A stretch of 64,000 nt of DNA. Origin: Thalassospira sp. TSL5-1. GTDB lineage: Bacteria; Pseudomonadota; Alphaproteobacteria; Rhodospirillales; Thalassospiraceae. The DNA is taken from NCBI RefSeq assembly GCF_001907695.1, contig NZ_KV880638.1, forward strand, positions 744,882 through 808,881, read 5' to 3'. Made by a program: the position numbers and the translations under genes. The notes under the pieces were generated by a model. It saw only the letters and a program-made list of their open reading frames with translations. It was not told the DNA's origin and ran no database searches. Positions 19,677-29,396 of the stretch are shown here, one piece after another; position 1 is the first letter of the stretch; each line of letters starts with the position of its first letter.

Positions 19677-20111
19677 TATCGCGGTTTGGAAGTGAATAAA
19701 TTTCGATAAGAGGCCCATTATCATGGCGAATCTGTGATTCCCTTGGGGCGAATCGTTTGGGCCGTTTATGCACAAGCATTCTTATTGGCAAAAACAAAGA
19801 GGAAAAAAGATATTTTACGTTAAGGTTACGGATTGTTTTCAGGTTGACAGTATTTTTACCAAATAAAATCAACAACTTAGTGTTTGTGCTTAAAATATGG
19901 GCAATTCACAGAACGTTAAGACTCTCAACGGGTCTAGAGTTCAGCCCCCCTATTACCCACATACTTATCCACAGGCTTGGTGGAAACTTTTCCCGGGGGC
20001 GATTCCCTCATGAAACTGTCATTTTCTAATTAGATTCGGCTAGACCATCGTATAGAAAAATATGCAGACAAGCCGTGTTTGCTTGTTTCTTGAACAATCC
20101 AGGATGCTTTG
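19677..20111. other. AT-rich gene-free region with a single DnaA box
   Basis: The 435 bases between folB and uvrC are markedly more AT-rich than their surroundings, especially 19790-19920. A perfect DnaA box TTATCCACA lies at 19965-19973. A TTGACA hexamer near 19843 has no well-spaced -10. One DnaA box is not enough to call an origin; it may be a regulatory DnaA site or chance. No gene with a credible start is present. Confidence 0.55.
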
Positions 20112-22028
20112 ATGACTTCCCCGGCAACGCCCTCTTCCACACCGCGCGATATTGAGCTGTCGCTGGACGATCTTCATGACGGAAAAGCGGGACGTGGTGT
20201 TACGGCAATCAAACATGCGCTTAAAACCATGCCAGGATCGCCCGGCGTTTATCGCATGATCGATGAAAAGGACCGGGTCCTTTATGTCGGCAAGGCCAAG
20301 AATTTGAAAAAGCGGGTGACGAGCTACACCCATATTTCCCGCCTGGCGATACGCATCGCGCGGATGGTGGCGCAAACGGTCCGTATGGAAATTATCACGA
20401 CCCATACCGAAGCCGAAGCCCTGCTGCTTGAATCAAACCTGATCAAGAAGCTCAAGCCGCGTTACAACATCCTGCTGCGTGACGATAAAAGCTTTCCCTA
20501 TATTCTGATCACCGAGGATCACGGCTATCCCCGCATTGTCAAACATCGCGGGGCACGGGCCAAGGATGGCAGCTGTTTTGGTCCCTTTGCCTCGGCCTGG
20601 GCGGTGAACAACACGATTAATCATTTGCAACGCGCCTTTTTGCTGCGGTCCTGCACCGATGCGGTTTTTGCTAACCGGTCCCGCCCGTGTTTGTTGTATC
20701 AAATCAAGCGTTGTTCTGGTCCGTGTGTGGATCGCATTTCCAAACCCGAATATGACGGGCTGGTGGATATTTGCCGCGATTTTCTGTCGGGGCGCAGCAA
20801 GGCCATTCTTAAGCAGCTCGAAGCCAGCATGCTCGATGCCTCCGAGCAGATGGAATTTGAAAAGGCGGCCATGTATCGCGACCGTATTCGCGCCCTGTCG
20901 CAAATCCAGTCACATCAGGATATCAATCTGGAAGGGCTGGAAGAAGCCGATGTGATTGCCCTGCATCACGAAGGCGGGCAAAGCTGCGTGCAGGTATTCT
21001 TTTTCCGCTCCGGCTCGAACTATGGCAACCGGTCCTATTTTCCCCGGCATGAACAGTCGGCGGAAATCCCGGAAATTCTGTCGGCCTTTGTCGGGCAGTT
21101 TTACGCCAACAAGCCTGCCCCGCGCCAGGTGCTGTTAAGCCATGAGATCGAAGGTCAGAAACTGGTAGAGGAAGCCCTGTGCATCAATAACGGCCACAAG
21201 GTGGAATTACTGGTGCCCCAGCGCGGCGGAAAGCGCAAGCTGGTGGACCATGCCCTGACCAACGCGCGCGAGGCACTGGGCCGCCGCATGGCCGAAAGCG
21301 CGTCCCAGCGTAAATTGCTGGATGGCCTGGCCGACAAGCTGGACCTCGATAGCCCGCCGGAACGCATTGAGGTTTACGATAATAGCCATATTCAGGGAAC
21401 CAACATGGTGGGTGGCATGATAGTGGCCGGGCCGGAAGGGTTTATGAAAAACGCCTATCGTAAATTCAACATCAAGGGCGACATCGCCCCGGGCGATGAC
21501 TTTGCCATGATGCGCGAAGTCCTGACCCGTCGGTTTGCCCGTGCGCAAAAAGAAGACCCGGACCGCGAAAATGGCACCTGGCCCGACCTGTGCCTGATCG
21601 ATGGTGGTTTGGGCCAGCTGGGTGTGGCGCGACAGGTGCTGGAAGATCTGGGCATTGAAGATGTGATGCTGGTCGGCGTTGCCAAGGGGGTGGACCGTAA
21701 CGCGGGCAAGGAAGTGTTGCATATTCCCGGTAAGCCGCCGGTGCGGTTGGACCAGAAAGACCCGATCCTGTATTTCATCCAGCGCCTGCGCGACGAGGCC
21801 CATCGCTGGGCCATTGGCACGCACCGCGCCAAGCGGTCAAAACAGATTGGCAAAAGTGTGCTTGATGCCGTACCGGGCATTGGCGGGGCACGCAAAAAGG
21901 CGTTGCTACATCATTTTGGCTCTGCCCGTGGGGTGGCCGATGCGGGCCTGGCTGATCTGGAAGCCGTTGATGGCATCAGTGCGGCGATTGCCAAAAAAAT
22001 CTATGACCATTTCCACGGCGACAATTAA
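20112..22028 (+). CDS. uvrC: Excinuclease ABC subunit C
   Basis: UvrC makes both incisions in nucleotide excision repair after UvrAB loads at a lesion. The 638-residue protein has the N-terminal GIY-YIG nuclease domain ([19 protein letters not shown], about residues 42-60), a UVR motif near 235-260 ([15 protein letters not shown]), the C-terminal RNase H-like nuclease region ([22 protein letters not shown]) and tandem helix-hairpin-helix motifs at the end ([18 protein letters not shown]). The ATG at 20112 follows AGGA. Its length is typical of the family. Confidence 0.97.
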   Translation: MTSPATPSSTPRDIELSLDDLHDGKAGRGVTAIKHALKTMPGSPGVYRMIDEKDRVLYVGKAKNLKKRVTSYTHISRLAIRIARMVAQTVRMEIITTHTEAEALLLESNLIKKLKPRYNILLRDDKSFPYILITEDHGYPRIVKHRGARAKDGSCFGPFASAWAVNNTINHLQRAFLLRSCTDAVFANRSRPCLLYQIKRCSGPCVDRISKPEYDGLVDICRDFLSGRSKAILKQLEASMLDASEQMEFEKAAMYRDRIRALSQIQSHQDINLEGLEEADVIALHHEGGQSCVQVFFFRSGSNYGNRSYFPRHEQSAEIPEILSAFVGQFYANKPAPRQVLLSHEIEGQKLVEEALCINNGHKVELLVPQRGGKRKLVDHALTNAREALGRRMAESASQRKLLDGLADKLDLDSPPERIEVYDNSHIQGTNMVGGMIVAGPEGFMKNAYRKFNIKGDIAPGDDFAMMREVLTRRFARAQKEDPDRENGTWPDLCLIDGGLGQLGVARQVLEDLGIEDVMLVGVAKGVDRNAGKEVLHIPGKPPVRLDQKDPILYFIQRLRDEAHRWAIGTHRAKRSKQIGKSVLDAVPGIGGARKKALLHHFGSARGVADAGLADLEAVDGISAAIAKKIYDHFHGDN

Positions 22029-22656
22029 GGGAATGTAAGGCACAAGCGTGGTGATGCGCAGTGCTTTTTGCGGCATGAATTCCCAAAGAAAAACGGCCCC
22101 CCTGAGGAAGGGGACCGTTTGTATCTGCCGTGGTCGCGGGGTCGGGGGAGGGGAAGTTGACCACGACAAAAAAGGAAAGAGAAAACGTTCAGGGAAGTGG
22201 CAATGCGGGGAAATCAACCAAAGCAGCACATGGGCACATACCGCAAGGGGTTGTCACATTGCATTCCTAAGTATTTTCAAGGGCAGCCTCCTTCGTTTCG
22301 TTAGATGGGCTTGCTTATGTTCCTAACCTACCGATTGGGGCGGGCAGGGCATAGCCGGTAATGTGGCAACTGTGCGTTCCTTAAACAGAACGATGAAGCA
22401 GATCGGCAAACGCGTTTTGCGTTGCGTAACCGATGTAGCCGATGTGGCCGGTGTTGCCGGGGGCCAAACGGAGGGCCTTCTGATTGATCCGTTGGGCGTA
22501 ATATTTCGCTTTTGGGCGCGCCAACGGTAAAAAACACCAAAGATAACACCTTATCTCACCTTGCTTTTTTCGCTCAGGGGCGCGATACCCGATGCGTCTT
22601 GCTGCCGTGGCAGGGCGGCTTCGCGCGAAACATACATAAATATCGGCTGATCAAAG
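22029..22656. other. Long gene-free region between uvrC and the permease gene
   Basis: About 630 bases contain no credible gene. A terminator-like hairpin lies near the uvrC end. The rest must hold the promoter and leader of the permease gene. I searched for a recognisable riboswitch core and saw none. Confidence 0.5.
22091..22120 (+). terminator. Hairpin downstream of uvrC, weak terminator
   Basis: AAACGG with a short C run pairs with GGGG-ACCGTTT around an 8-base loop, with one mismatch. The following bases GTATCTG are only modestly T-rich, so efficiency is doubtful. Confidence 0.5.
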
Positions 22657-23970
22657 ATGCGCTATTTTCCTTCCTGGTCCTTGACCCGGTCTTCAACTGT
22701 ATTGCCTGACGAACGCCTGCCGTGGGGAACCATGTTTCCGCTGGGCTTGCAACATCTTGTGGCGATGTCGGGTTCCACCATTCTGGGTCCGTTGCTGATG
22801 GGGTTTGACCCCAATCTGGCCATTCTGTTTTCCGGTATCGGCACGCTGATTTTCTTTATCTGCACGGCCGGGCGCGTGCCAAGTTATCTGGGCTCGTCCT
22901 TTGCCTTTATTGCGGTGGTCATTGCCGCCACCGGCTATGCGGGCACAGGCCCCAATCCTGATATCGGCGGGGCACTGGGCGGGATTATTGCCGCAGGTGC
23001 GCTTTATGTCCTGATTGGCGTAATTGTGATGGCGACGGGGACTGGCTGGGTCGAAAAACTGATGCCACCCGCTGTGACCGGGGCCGTTGGTGCCGCGATT
23101 GGTCTTAATTTGGCACCGGTTGGGATCAATGGCATTTCCGGCGATGGCATTCATATGCTGGTGTCCCTGTTAACCCTGCTATCGGTGGCTTTGGTATCGG
23201 TTTATGCGCCAATTGCCTTGCGCCGGGTTTCGATTTTGGCCGGTATTTTGTTGGGCTATGTACTGGTTTTGATCCTGGGCAATGGTTTGGGTCTGATGCC
23301 CGCCATTGATTTTAGCGCATTGTCGCAAGCCGCCTGGTTGGGGATGCCCAATTTTGTTGCGCCGCGCTTTGAAAGCTCGGCTATGGTGATGATTGCCCCA
23401 GTGGCGTTCATTCTGGTGGCAGAAAATCTGGGGCATATCAAGGCCATCGGCGGCATGACCAAACAAAACATGGATCGTTATATCGGCCGTGGTTTTATCG
23501 GCGATGGTCTGGCAACGATGCTGGCAGGTTCTGGCGGTGGCACGGGTGTGACGACCTATGTGGAAAATATGGGTGTTATGGCCGTCACCCGTGTGTTTTC
23601 GACCCTGATTTTTGTGATTGCAGCCGTGATTGCCATCCTGCTGGGTTTTTCGCCCAAATTTGGCGCGTTGCTGCATACCATTCCTGCGCCCGTTCTTGGC
23701 GGTCTTGGTGTGGCTGTATTTGGCCTGATTGCGGCGGCAATGGTGCGTTTGTGGGTGGATAACCGGGTTGATTTTTCCGATCCGCGCAATCTGTTCACCG
23801 TGGGCATCACCCTGATTTTCGGGGCCGGGAATTTTACCGTCAAGGTGGGAGGCTTTGCCATTGGCGGAATCGGGACCGCAACCCTGGCGGCGATTATTCT
23901 CTATCAGGTGCTGAGCATCGGGCGTGGCAAGGTGGATCGTGCGGCTGCGCAGGCGGCAAAAGAGGACTAA
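22657..23970 (+). CDS. NCS2-family uracil/xanthine permease
   Basis: The 437-residue inner-membrane protein imports a nucleobase, most likely uracil, with protons. About 12-14 hydrophobic segments are present. The family motifs VPSYLGSSFAFI near residue 75 and the QNMDRYIGRGFIGDGLATMLAGSGGGTGVTTYVENMG-like stretch around residues 270-305 carry the substrate-binding glutamate and polar residues. The N-terminus RYFPSWSLT agrees with proteins of this family in related bacteria, supporting the ATG at 22657, although the ribosome binding site is poor. No other pyrimidine genes are adjacent, so specificity is inferred. Confidence 0.87.
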   Translation: MRYFPSWSLTRSSTVLPDERLPWGTMFPLGLQHLVAMSGSTILGPLLMGFDPNLAILFSGIGTLIFFICTAGRVPSYLGSSFAFIAVVIAATGYAGTGPNPDIGGALGGIIAAGALYVLIGVIVMATGTGWVEKLMPPAVTGAVGAAIGLNLAPVGINGISGDGIHMLVSLLTLLSVALVSVYAPIALRRVSILAGILLGYVLVLILGNGLGLMPAIDFSALSQAAWLGMPNFVAPRFESSAMVMIAPVAFILVAENLGHIKAIGGMTKQNMDRYIGRGFIGDGLATMLAGSGGGTGVTTYVENMGVMAVTRVFSTLIFVIAAVIAILLGFSPKFGALLHTIPAPVLGGLGVAVFGLIAAAMVRLWVDNRVDFSDPRNLFTVGITLIFGAGNFTVKVGGFAIGGIGTATLAAIILYQVLSIGRGKVDRAAAQAAKED

Positions 23971-24140
23971 ATTTATCTGTCGCTACAAGGGTCGTGTTTT
24001 CGTTTTATGGCAAATCAACACGGCCCTTGTGGTTGCCCGCACAAGCCTTTACTAATTGGGCGTCTTGGGGTCGCATGACCCTGCGAATTGATGACGATCA
24101 CCCAGTTAAGCATCCCAAATACCCGTATACAGGCCCGTTA

Positions 24141-24692
24141 ATGAAAAACCAGATTCCAAATCTGCTGACTTTGTCGCGCATCATTGTGATCCCGGCACTG
24201 GTGCTGTCGTTTTATATCGACGGACCGGTGGGGAACTGGATCGGGTTTGCCCTGTTTGCTTTTGCCGGGGTGACGGACTTTTTCGATGGTTATCTGGCGC
24301 GCAGCATGAATGTGGTGTCTCCACTGGGGCGCTTCCTGGATCCGATTGCCGATAAACTTCTGGTTGCTGCCGCCCTGATGATGATGGTGGCGTTTGGGCG
24401 CATTTCCGGTCTGGCCGTGTTGCCCGCCGTGATTATTATGTGTCGTGAGATCATGGTGTCCGGCCTGCGCGAACATTTGGCCGAGCTCAAGGTGCCGTTG
24501 CCTGTGACGGTGCTTGCCAAATGGAAAACCACGGCCCAGATCCTGGCGATTGGCTTTTTGCTGGTTGGCGATGCCTCGCCTGATATCATCCCGTCGATCC
24601 TGATTGGGGATATTTTGCTGTGGATTGCCGGTATTGTGACAGTACAGACGGGTTATATTTATCTGCGGACCGGGCTTAAACATCTCGACTGA
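24141..24692 (+). CDS. pgsA: CDP-diacylglycerol-glycerol-3-phosphate 3-phosphatidyltransferase
   Basis: PgsA transfers the phosphatidyl group to glycerol 3-phosphate, the committed step to phosphatidylglycerol and cardiolipin. The 183-residue membrane protein has the CDP-alcohol phosphotransferase signature D-G-x2-A-R-x8-G-x3-D-x3-D (DGYLARSMNVVSPLGRFLDP, then ADK). It has about four to five membrane helices. The open frame extends 49 codons upstream, but that part has no family resemblance, and the ATG at 24141 (MKNQIPNLLTLSRI) gives the standard N-terminus. moaE follows after 19 bases. Confidence 0.93.
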   Translation: MKNQIPNLLTLSRIIVIPALVLSFYIDGPVGNWIGFALFAFAGVTDFFDGYLARSMNVVSPLGRFLDPIADKLLVAAALMMMVAFGRISGLAVLPAVIIMCREIMVSGLREHLAELKVPLPVTVLAKWKTTAQILAIGFLLVGDASPDIIPSILIGDILLWIAGIVTVQTGYIYLRTGLKHLD

Positions 24693-24711
24693 TCCATTTT
24701 CAGGGGCGCAT

Positions 24712-25161
24712 ATGGCGCATATTACGGTCCAGGAAAACGATTTTGACCCCGGTGCAGAGCTTGCTGCCCTGACCGAGGGCCGAACTGATATTGGCGCGGC
24801 CGTCAGCTTTGTGGGATTGGTGCGCGATATCGCCGGGGGGGAAGCCGTCAGCGCGATGACGCTGGAACATTATCCCGGCATGACCGAACGCCAGCTTGAA
24901 AAAATTGCCAGGGATGCTGCCGAACGCTGGCCGCTTGATGATGTGCGCATCATTCACCGTTATGGCCGCTTGCTGGCAGGGGAGCGGATTGTGCTGGTCA
25001 TTACTCTGTCCGCCCATCGTCGGGCTGCGTTTGAAGCCTGCGATTTCATCATGGATTTTCTCAAAAGCCGTGCGCCGTTCTGGAAACGCGAAGAAACAGA
25101 TAGCGGCGAAAAATGGGTTGCCGCCAAGCAAAGTGACGAGGCTGATTTAGATCGCTGGTAA
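24712..25161 (+). CDS. moaE: Molybdopterin synthase catalytic subunit MoaE
   Basis: MoaE, together with the sulfur carrier MoaD, converts cyclic pyranopterin monophosphate to molybdopterin. The 149-residue protein has GAAVSFVGLVRD, MTLEHYPGMTERQLEKIA, the HRYGRLLAGERIVLV core and the C-terminal PFWKRE motif that holds an active-site lysine. AGGGG precedes the start. In many alphaproteobacteria pgsA is followed by moaD and moaE. Here moaD is absent from between them, so the partner must be elsewhere. Confidence 0.95.
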   Translation: MAHITVQENDFDPGAELAALTEGRTDIGAAVSFVGLVRDIAGGEAVSAMTLEHYPGMTERQLEKIARDAAERWPLDDVRIIHRYGRLLAGERIVLVITLSAHRRAAFEACDFIMDFLKSRAPFWKREETDSGEKWVAAKQSDEADLDRW

Positions 25162-25182
25162 TATTTTGCCGGTGTGCCTTCC

Positions 25183-25473
25183 CTAAACCGGAACGTATTT
25201 TGCCAAAATTCCCATAAGTTTTGTGATGTCGCCTTGCAGGTCAGCGCCGTCTTTTACATCTGCCGCCAGCTTGTTCATTTCCGCAATGTCGGCGGCATTG
25301 ATGGTGGTGTCGAGTTCGATCTGTTTGTCCCGCAATTTAAGCACGGCATTGGCGGCCTTGTTGCGGTCATCTGCCAATGTGGCTCTGGTGTTCATGTCGG
25401 CCTTGTAATATTTTGCGTCAATCGCCTGAAAGGCGGAAATGGCCGCCGCGATCAGCATTGTCAGATCAGACAT
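25183..25473 (-). CDS. Small helical protein, function unknown
   Basis: No family is recognised. The 96-residue product starts at the ATG at 25473, behind GGAG. It is rich in Ala, Lys and Asp and appears fully helical (FQAIDAKYYKADMNTRATLADDRNKAA). There is a mildly hydrophobic N-terminus but no convincing signal peptide. It follows the putative lipoprotein gene by 40 bases on the same strand, so the two are probably one transcription unit. Convergent with moaE. Confidence 0.65.
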   Translation of the reverse strand: MSDLTMLIAAAISAFQAIDAKYYKADMNTRATLADDRNKAANAVLKLRDKQIELDTTINAADIAEMNKLAADVKDGADLQGDITKLMGILAKYVPV

Positions 25474-25513
25474 GGGGGCTCCGTTCGTCAGATAAAAGCG
25501 CGGTGAGGGCGGG

Positions 25514-26416
25514 TTATTTGGTCGTTGTGGTAGGCCCCGTATCGCTTTGACCGGCAAGGGTTTGCAAAATCATGCTGTCTGCCTTGTGTTTTAACTGCTT
25601 CATGCCAAGTCCCTGATTTTCGGCAACAAAGGTCAGGCCATCTTCAATGTCTTTCAGCACCGATTGCGTGCTGATTTTGCTGTAATTGGCGATTTGGTTC
25701 TGAAGCTGTGCGCCCAATTGCGCTGCAATGACAAAGTCCTGCAGGGCGGTGTGATAGCTTTGCTGTTCATCGGCCTGCAATTGCTGCCATTGTTGCCACC
25801 AGGCCTTGATTTGGCCGGTGCGGGTATCGGCAGGGGTGGATTTGTCATCGTGGATTTTGTTGATAGCCGCCACCAGCGCATCACGCCGCACCAGAAAAAC
25901 CGGTGGGCTTGTACCCAATGTCTGGCCCAGCGTGGCAAGCTGGCGGCGCAGTTTTTGCAAAATCGGCCCGGCCTTGTGGATCGCGCCCATGCCAAACAGG
26001 GTGTCTTCGCCCATATCGTTAAAGATGACGGCGAACTGCTGATATTGATGGCGCAGGTTCGCCATATCCTGCTGCCATTTGGCATTCACATCCGGGTCAA
26101 TGGTGATGGTATCGGGATTTATCAGGATCGGAATATTGTTCGCCGTTAATATGCCGGTAAAATCGTTCAGGTTGGCGATAAATTCCGCTTCCTGTGCATC
26201 CTTGCTTTGCACAGTTGCGGCAAATTCGGCTGTGCGCATGTCATCCAGCGAGGTAATTGCCCTGTCCGCTGCCAGGCTGAATTGATGGGCGGAAAGTTTA
26301 ATTGCATCCGCCTTTTGCGCACAGGCCGCCAGCAGGCCCAGCATAAGCAGTACAATGCCGCGCTGGCCGCCTTTTTTGAGGATCGTGTGTTGCACCCTGA
26401 TCTCCCCGGTTTGCAT
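25514..26416 (-). CDS. Predicted lipoprotein, function unknown
   Basis: The 300-residue product has a basic N-terminus, a hydrophobic stretch (GIVLLMLGLL) and a lipobox ending LLAAC, so it is expected to be a lipoprotein. The mature part is helical and Gln-rich, with a WWQQWQQLQADEQQ segment, and ends in a short Thr-rich tail. I cannot assign a family. A GTG seven codons inside (26395) also has a good GGGGAG site and gives a shorter signal sequence; the start is therefore uncertain. It precedes the small helical gene on the same strand. Confidence 0.75.
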   Translation of the reverse strand: MQTGEIRVQHTILKKGGQRGIVLLMLGLLAACAQKADAIKLSAHQFSLAADRAITSLDDMRTAEFAATVQSKDAQEAEFIANLNDFTGILTANNIPILINPDTITIDPDVNAKWQQDMANLRHQYQQFAVIFNDMGEDTLFGMGAIHKAGPILQKLRRQLATLGQTLGTSPPVFLVRRDALVAAINKIHDDKSTPADTRTGQIKAWWQQWQQLQADEQQSYHTALQDFVIAAQLGAQLQNQIANYSKISTQSVLKDIEDGLTFVAENQGLGMKQLKHKADSMILQTLAGQSDTGPTTTTK

Positions 26417-26467
26417 TCATTGCCTTGCAGACGGGGCGCGGGGAAATTTGTGATGCGAAAGGGGGCC

Positions 26468-27142
26468 TTATCCCTTTTTGCGCAGCATGAACAAAGCCTG
26501 GTTGCCAAAGAAATTGGCAAGGGCGGAATGACTGCCGAGGCTGACCTTGGAGCCGCTTTCATTCAGGACCATCGAGCGTTCGATCACCAGGTCCATGTCT
26601 TTGCACAGGGCCACAAAGTCGCGCACGGTGCAGAAATGGATATTGGGGGTTTCGTACCACATGATTGGCAGGTTGGGGTTTTGTGGCATCCGACCATGAA
26701 ACATCAAATCAAACCGTGCCCGCCAATGGCCGAAATTGGGGAAGGAGACAATCGCCTTGCGGCCAATGCGCAGCAATTCGCCCAAAACATCGCGTGGGCG
26801 GTTGGTGGCCTGCAGAGTCTGGCTGAGAATCGCATAATCAAACGCCCCGTTGGGGTAATCCAGCAGGTCGCGATCCGCATCGCCCTGCATGACGGGCAGG
26901 CCCTGGGCCACGCAATTGCGCACCCCTTCGTTGGACAGTTCAAGCCCGCGACCATCGACATTTTTGGTGCGTTTAAGATAGGCCAGCAATTCCCCGTCGC
27001 CACAGCCAATATCGAGCACGCGGGTGCCCGGTTCAACCATGTCGGCAATCAATTGCAAATCAACGCGGATACGATCTGACGGTGTTGCCGCAGCTGTTGC
27101 GGTGGCGACGGTGGCGGCTTTTTGGGTGGGTGTCTGTGTCAT
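26468..27142 (-). CDS. metW: Methionine biosynthesis protein MetW
   Basis: MetW is a methyltransferase-fold partner of MetX, needed for full homoserine acetyltransferase activity in several proteobacteria. The 224-residue protein has an Ala/Thr-rich N-terminus, then IADMVEPGTRVLDIGCGDGELL (SAM-binding motif I), and the MetW pattern AILSQTLQATNRP and SFPNFGHWRARF. The gene starts four bases after the metX stop, so expression is coupled. The direct methyltransferase reaction, if any, is unknown. Confidence 0.94.
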   Translation of the reverse strand: MTQTPTQKAATVATATAAATPSDRIRVDLQLIADMVEPGTRVLDIGCGDGELLAYLKRTKNVDGRGLELSNEGVRNCVAQGLPVMQGDADRDLLDYPNGAFDYAILSQTLQATNRPRDVLGELLRIGRKAIVSFPNFGHWRARFDLMFHGRMPQNPNLPIMWYETPNIHFCTVRDFVALCKDMDLVIERSMVLNESGSKVSLGSHSALANFFGNQALFMLRKKG

Positions 27143-27146
27143 GATG

Positions 27147-28304
27147 TTATTTCAGCCCGCGCGCTTCGGCGGCCCCCTCGATAAAGCCGCTCAGGACCAT
27201 GTGGAAATCGGGTTCGTCGAGCAAAAAGGCGTCGTGGCCCTTGTCGCTTTCAATTTCCACACAACTGACATTGCACGATGCCGCATTAAGGGCATGGGCC
27301 AAACGGCGGCTTTCGGCGGTGGTAAAGCACCAGTCCGATGAAAACGAAATGACGCAGAACCGGGTGTTGGAGCCGCGAAAGGCCTCGGCCAGGCGGCCAT
27401 CAAATTCGACGGACAGGTCGAAATAATCCATGGCCCGGGTGATATAGAGGTAACTGTTGGCATCAAACCGGTCGACAAAGGATTTGCCCTGATGGCGCAA
27501 ATAGCTTTCGACCTGAAAGTCGTGATCGAAGCTATAGGTAATGCCGCCGCGATTTTGCAGCTTGCGGCCAAATTTGCGATGCAGGGCCGGTTCGGACAGA
27601 TAGGTGATGTGGGCGGTCATGCGGGCCACGGCCAAACCACGGGCGGGTTTTTTACCCTCCAGCAGGTAATTGCCGCCGCACCAGTCGGGGTCGGCCATCA
27701 CGGCCTGGCGGCCGACTTCGTGAAAGGCAATGTTTTGCGCGGAATGGCGATAGGATGTGGCAATCGGGGCGGCGGCAAAAACGCGCTCAGGATAGCTTTT
27801 GCACCATTCCAGAACCTGCATGCCCCCCATTGACCCGCCAATCACGGCAAACAGGCTGTCGATGCCAAAATGGTCAATCAGCATGGTTTGCGCACGTACC
27901 ATGTCACCAATGGTGATGACCGGAAAATCAAGCCCCCAGGGCTTGCCGGTTTCGGAGTTGATTTCTTTGGGCCCGGTACTGCCAAGGCAGCCGCCAATCA
28001 CATTGGTGCAGATGATGAAATATTTTTCGGTATCAATGATTTTGCCGGGGCCAACAATGGCGCGCCACCAGCCTTCCTTGCCGGTAATGGGGTGCACATC
28101 ATCGGCAACATACTGGTCGCCGGTTAAGGCATGGCACACCAGAATGGCGTTGGATTTATCGGCATTCAGTTCGCCATAGGTTTGATAGGCCAGGGTAAAG
28201 GGGCCAAATTCAATGCCGCTATCAAGGCGCAATTTGTCGCGATCCCCCAGCACAATCTGATGGCCAGGCAGGGCGCGGCGAGAATGTGGGACAGGGTTGG
28301 ACAT
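27147..28304 (-). CDS. metX: Homoserine O-acetyltransferase
   Basis: MetX acetylates homoserine with acetyl-CoA, the first committed step of methionine synthesis. The 385-residue alpha/beta hydrolase has the nucleophile elbow GGSMGGMQ around Ser 153, the N-terminal [31 protein letters not shown], and the His in the C-terminal KGHDAFLLD. Members acting with succinyl-CoA exist and cannot be fully excluded. It forms a unit with metW, and its promoter region is shared with the divergent chorismate mutase operon. I saw no SAM riboswitch upstream. Confidence 0.94.
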   Translation of the reverse strand: MSNPVPHSRRALPGHQIVLGDRDKLRLDSGIEFGPFTLAYQTYGELNADKSNAILVCHALTGDQYVADDVHPITGKEGWWRAIVGPGKIIDTEKYFIICTNVIGGCLGSTGPKEINSETGKPWGLDFPVITIGDMVRAQTMLIDHFGIDSLFAVIGGSMGGMQVLEWCKSYPERVFAAAPIATSYRHSAQNIAFHEVGRQAVMADPDWCGGNYLLEGKKPARGLAVARMTAHITYLSEPALHRKFGRKLQNRGGITYSFDHDFQVESYLRHQGKSFVDRFDANSYLYITRAMDYFDLSVEFDGRLAEAFRGSNTRFCVISFSSDWCFTTAESRRLAHALNAASCNVSCVEIESDKGHDAFLLDEPDFHMVLSGFIEGAAEARGLK

Positions 28305-28369
28305 GGACGCTGTATTCCTTTGTAGGGCAACGGTGAAGTTCCAAATTGCGGCTTCGCCTGTTTTTTTGA

Positions 28370-28388
28370 CTGTTCCAGTTAGGAACAG
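28370..28388. promoter_or_regulatory. Inverted repeat between metX and chorismate mutase
   Basis: Arms CTGTTCC and GGAACAG flank a 5-base centre. The dyad sits in the 164-base divergent intergenic space, about 65 bases from the metX start and 80 from the chorismate mutase start. It could be an operator acting on either gene, or a leader hairpin for metX. Confidence 0.5.
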
Positions 28389-28468
28389 GCATGCTTTTAG
28401 TCAATCTTTTCTTTGCAAATGCCGGGCAGTTCCCTAAAACTGAGCCCCGTTTGGCAAAAGAGTGGATC

Positions 28469-29359
28469 ATGGCGCAAATCGACGAAAAATTGGCAAATCT
28501 TGACCTGAACGGGTTGCGGGCGGAAATCGATGAAATCGACCGCGCCATGCACGACCTGATCATTCGCCGTACCCGTGTGGTGCAGGCGGTTGGCGCGTTC
28601 AAGGACCGGCAAATTGCACAGGGCAGCAAGGTCCATGTGCCCTATCGCCCGGCGCGTGAAGCACGGATCATGCGTAATCTGGTGCGCAGCCATGAAGGGG
28701 CTTTTCCCAAAACCGCCCTGATCCAGATCTGGCGGGAATTGATTGCCGCAGGGACCCGCCTGGAAGCCCCCTATACCGTTGCCCTGTGCCGCGATGCCGA
28801 CGGGCAGGATTGCTGGGAACTCGCACGCCTTAATTTTGGCTGCCTGAACGAAATTATCGAATTTGATACTCAGTTGGATGCCATTCACGCCCTGGAAGAT
28901 GGCCGGGCGGCCGTGGGGGTTTTCCCCGCGCCAGTGCCGGGTGAAGGCCATTCCTGGTGGCCGTTAATCGAACCCGATAGCGCGGTGCGTGTGGTGTCAA
29001 AGCTGCCCTTTGGCGGCCGCCCGGTCGGGCGTGGAGAGGATACCGAAGGTTTTGTTCTGGCCGCGATCGAGCTTGAAGAAAGTGGTGATGACCGCACCCT
29101 GTTTGTGGTTCGGGTGGATCAGCCCATAGAAACCGACACCTTGCGCAAAGATTTTGCCAAAGCCTGCCCCGGTTCGGCAATCCTTGGCGTTTTTGCGCCC
29201 GAGGGCGAAAATCACTGTTTTGTCCTTGTTGATGTGCCCGGATTCCTTTGTAATCAGGGTGAAATTTTTCGACACACCCTTTTGGATCATGGTTTGAAAT
29301 GTGGTGATGTGCGGGTATTGGGGGCCTATGGTGTGCCCATTCCTGCTGACGAAATGTAA
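28469..29359 (+). CDS. Chorismate mutase with extra C-terminal domain
   Basis: The product has 296 residues. The N-terminal 100 residues are an AroQ-type chorismate mutase (LRAEIDEIDRAMHDLIIRRTRVVQAVGAFK), converting chorismate to prephenate for Phe and Tyr synthesis. The remaining roughly 190 residues resemble a periplasmic-binding-protein-like fold of the prephenate dehydratase kind, but I could not find its conserved TxRF motif, so dehydratase activity is doubtful. It may be a ligand-sensing region. The ATG at 28469 begins just before the mutase domain. hisC and tyrC follow closely in the same operon. Confidence 0.83.
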   Translation: MAQIDEKLANLDLNGLRAEIDEIDRAMHDLIIRRTRVVQAVGAFKDRQIAQGSKVHVPYRPAREARIMRNLVRSHEGAFPKTALIQIWRELIAAGTRLEAPYTVALCRDADGQDCWELARLNFGCLNEIIEFDTQLDAIHALEDGRAAVGVFPAPVPGEGHSWWPLIEPDSAVRVVSKLPFGGRPVGRGEDTEGFVLAAIELEESGDDRTLFVVRVDQPIETDTLRKDFAKACPGSAILGVFAPEGENHCFVLVDVPGFLCNQGEIFRHTLLDHGLKCGDVRVLGAYGVPIPADEM

Positions 29360-29396
29360 ACGACCATACGACTGTTTCCCCAGGGAGTTTCCTGTT

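Noticed and set aside
19965..19973. Replication origin at the DnaA box
   Set aside because: Only one perfect box was found, and none of the usual origin-flanking genes (dnaA, hemE, parAB) is near.
22029..22656. Minus-strand frame at 22328-22549 as a small gene
   Set aside because: It has no ribosome binding site and an Arg/Pro/His-rich composition typical of non-coding frames.
26207..27079. A 290-codon plus-strand frame over metW and the lipoprotein start
   Set aside because: It is antisense to metW, whose motifs are clear, and has no start signal.
28305..28468. SAM riboswitch upstream of metX
   Set aside because: Neither the SAM-II pseudoknot pattern nor other SAM-binding consensus was seen; only a short dyad is present.
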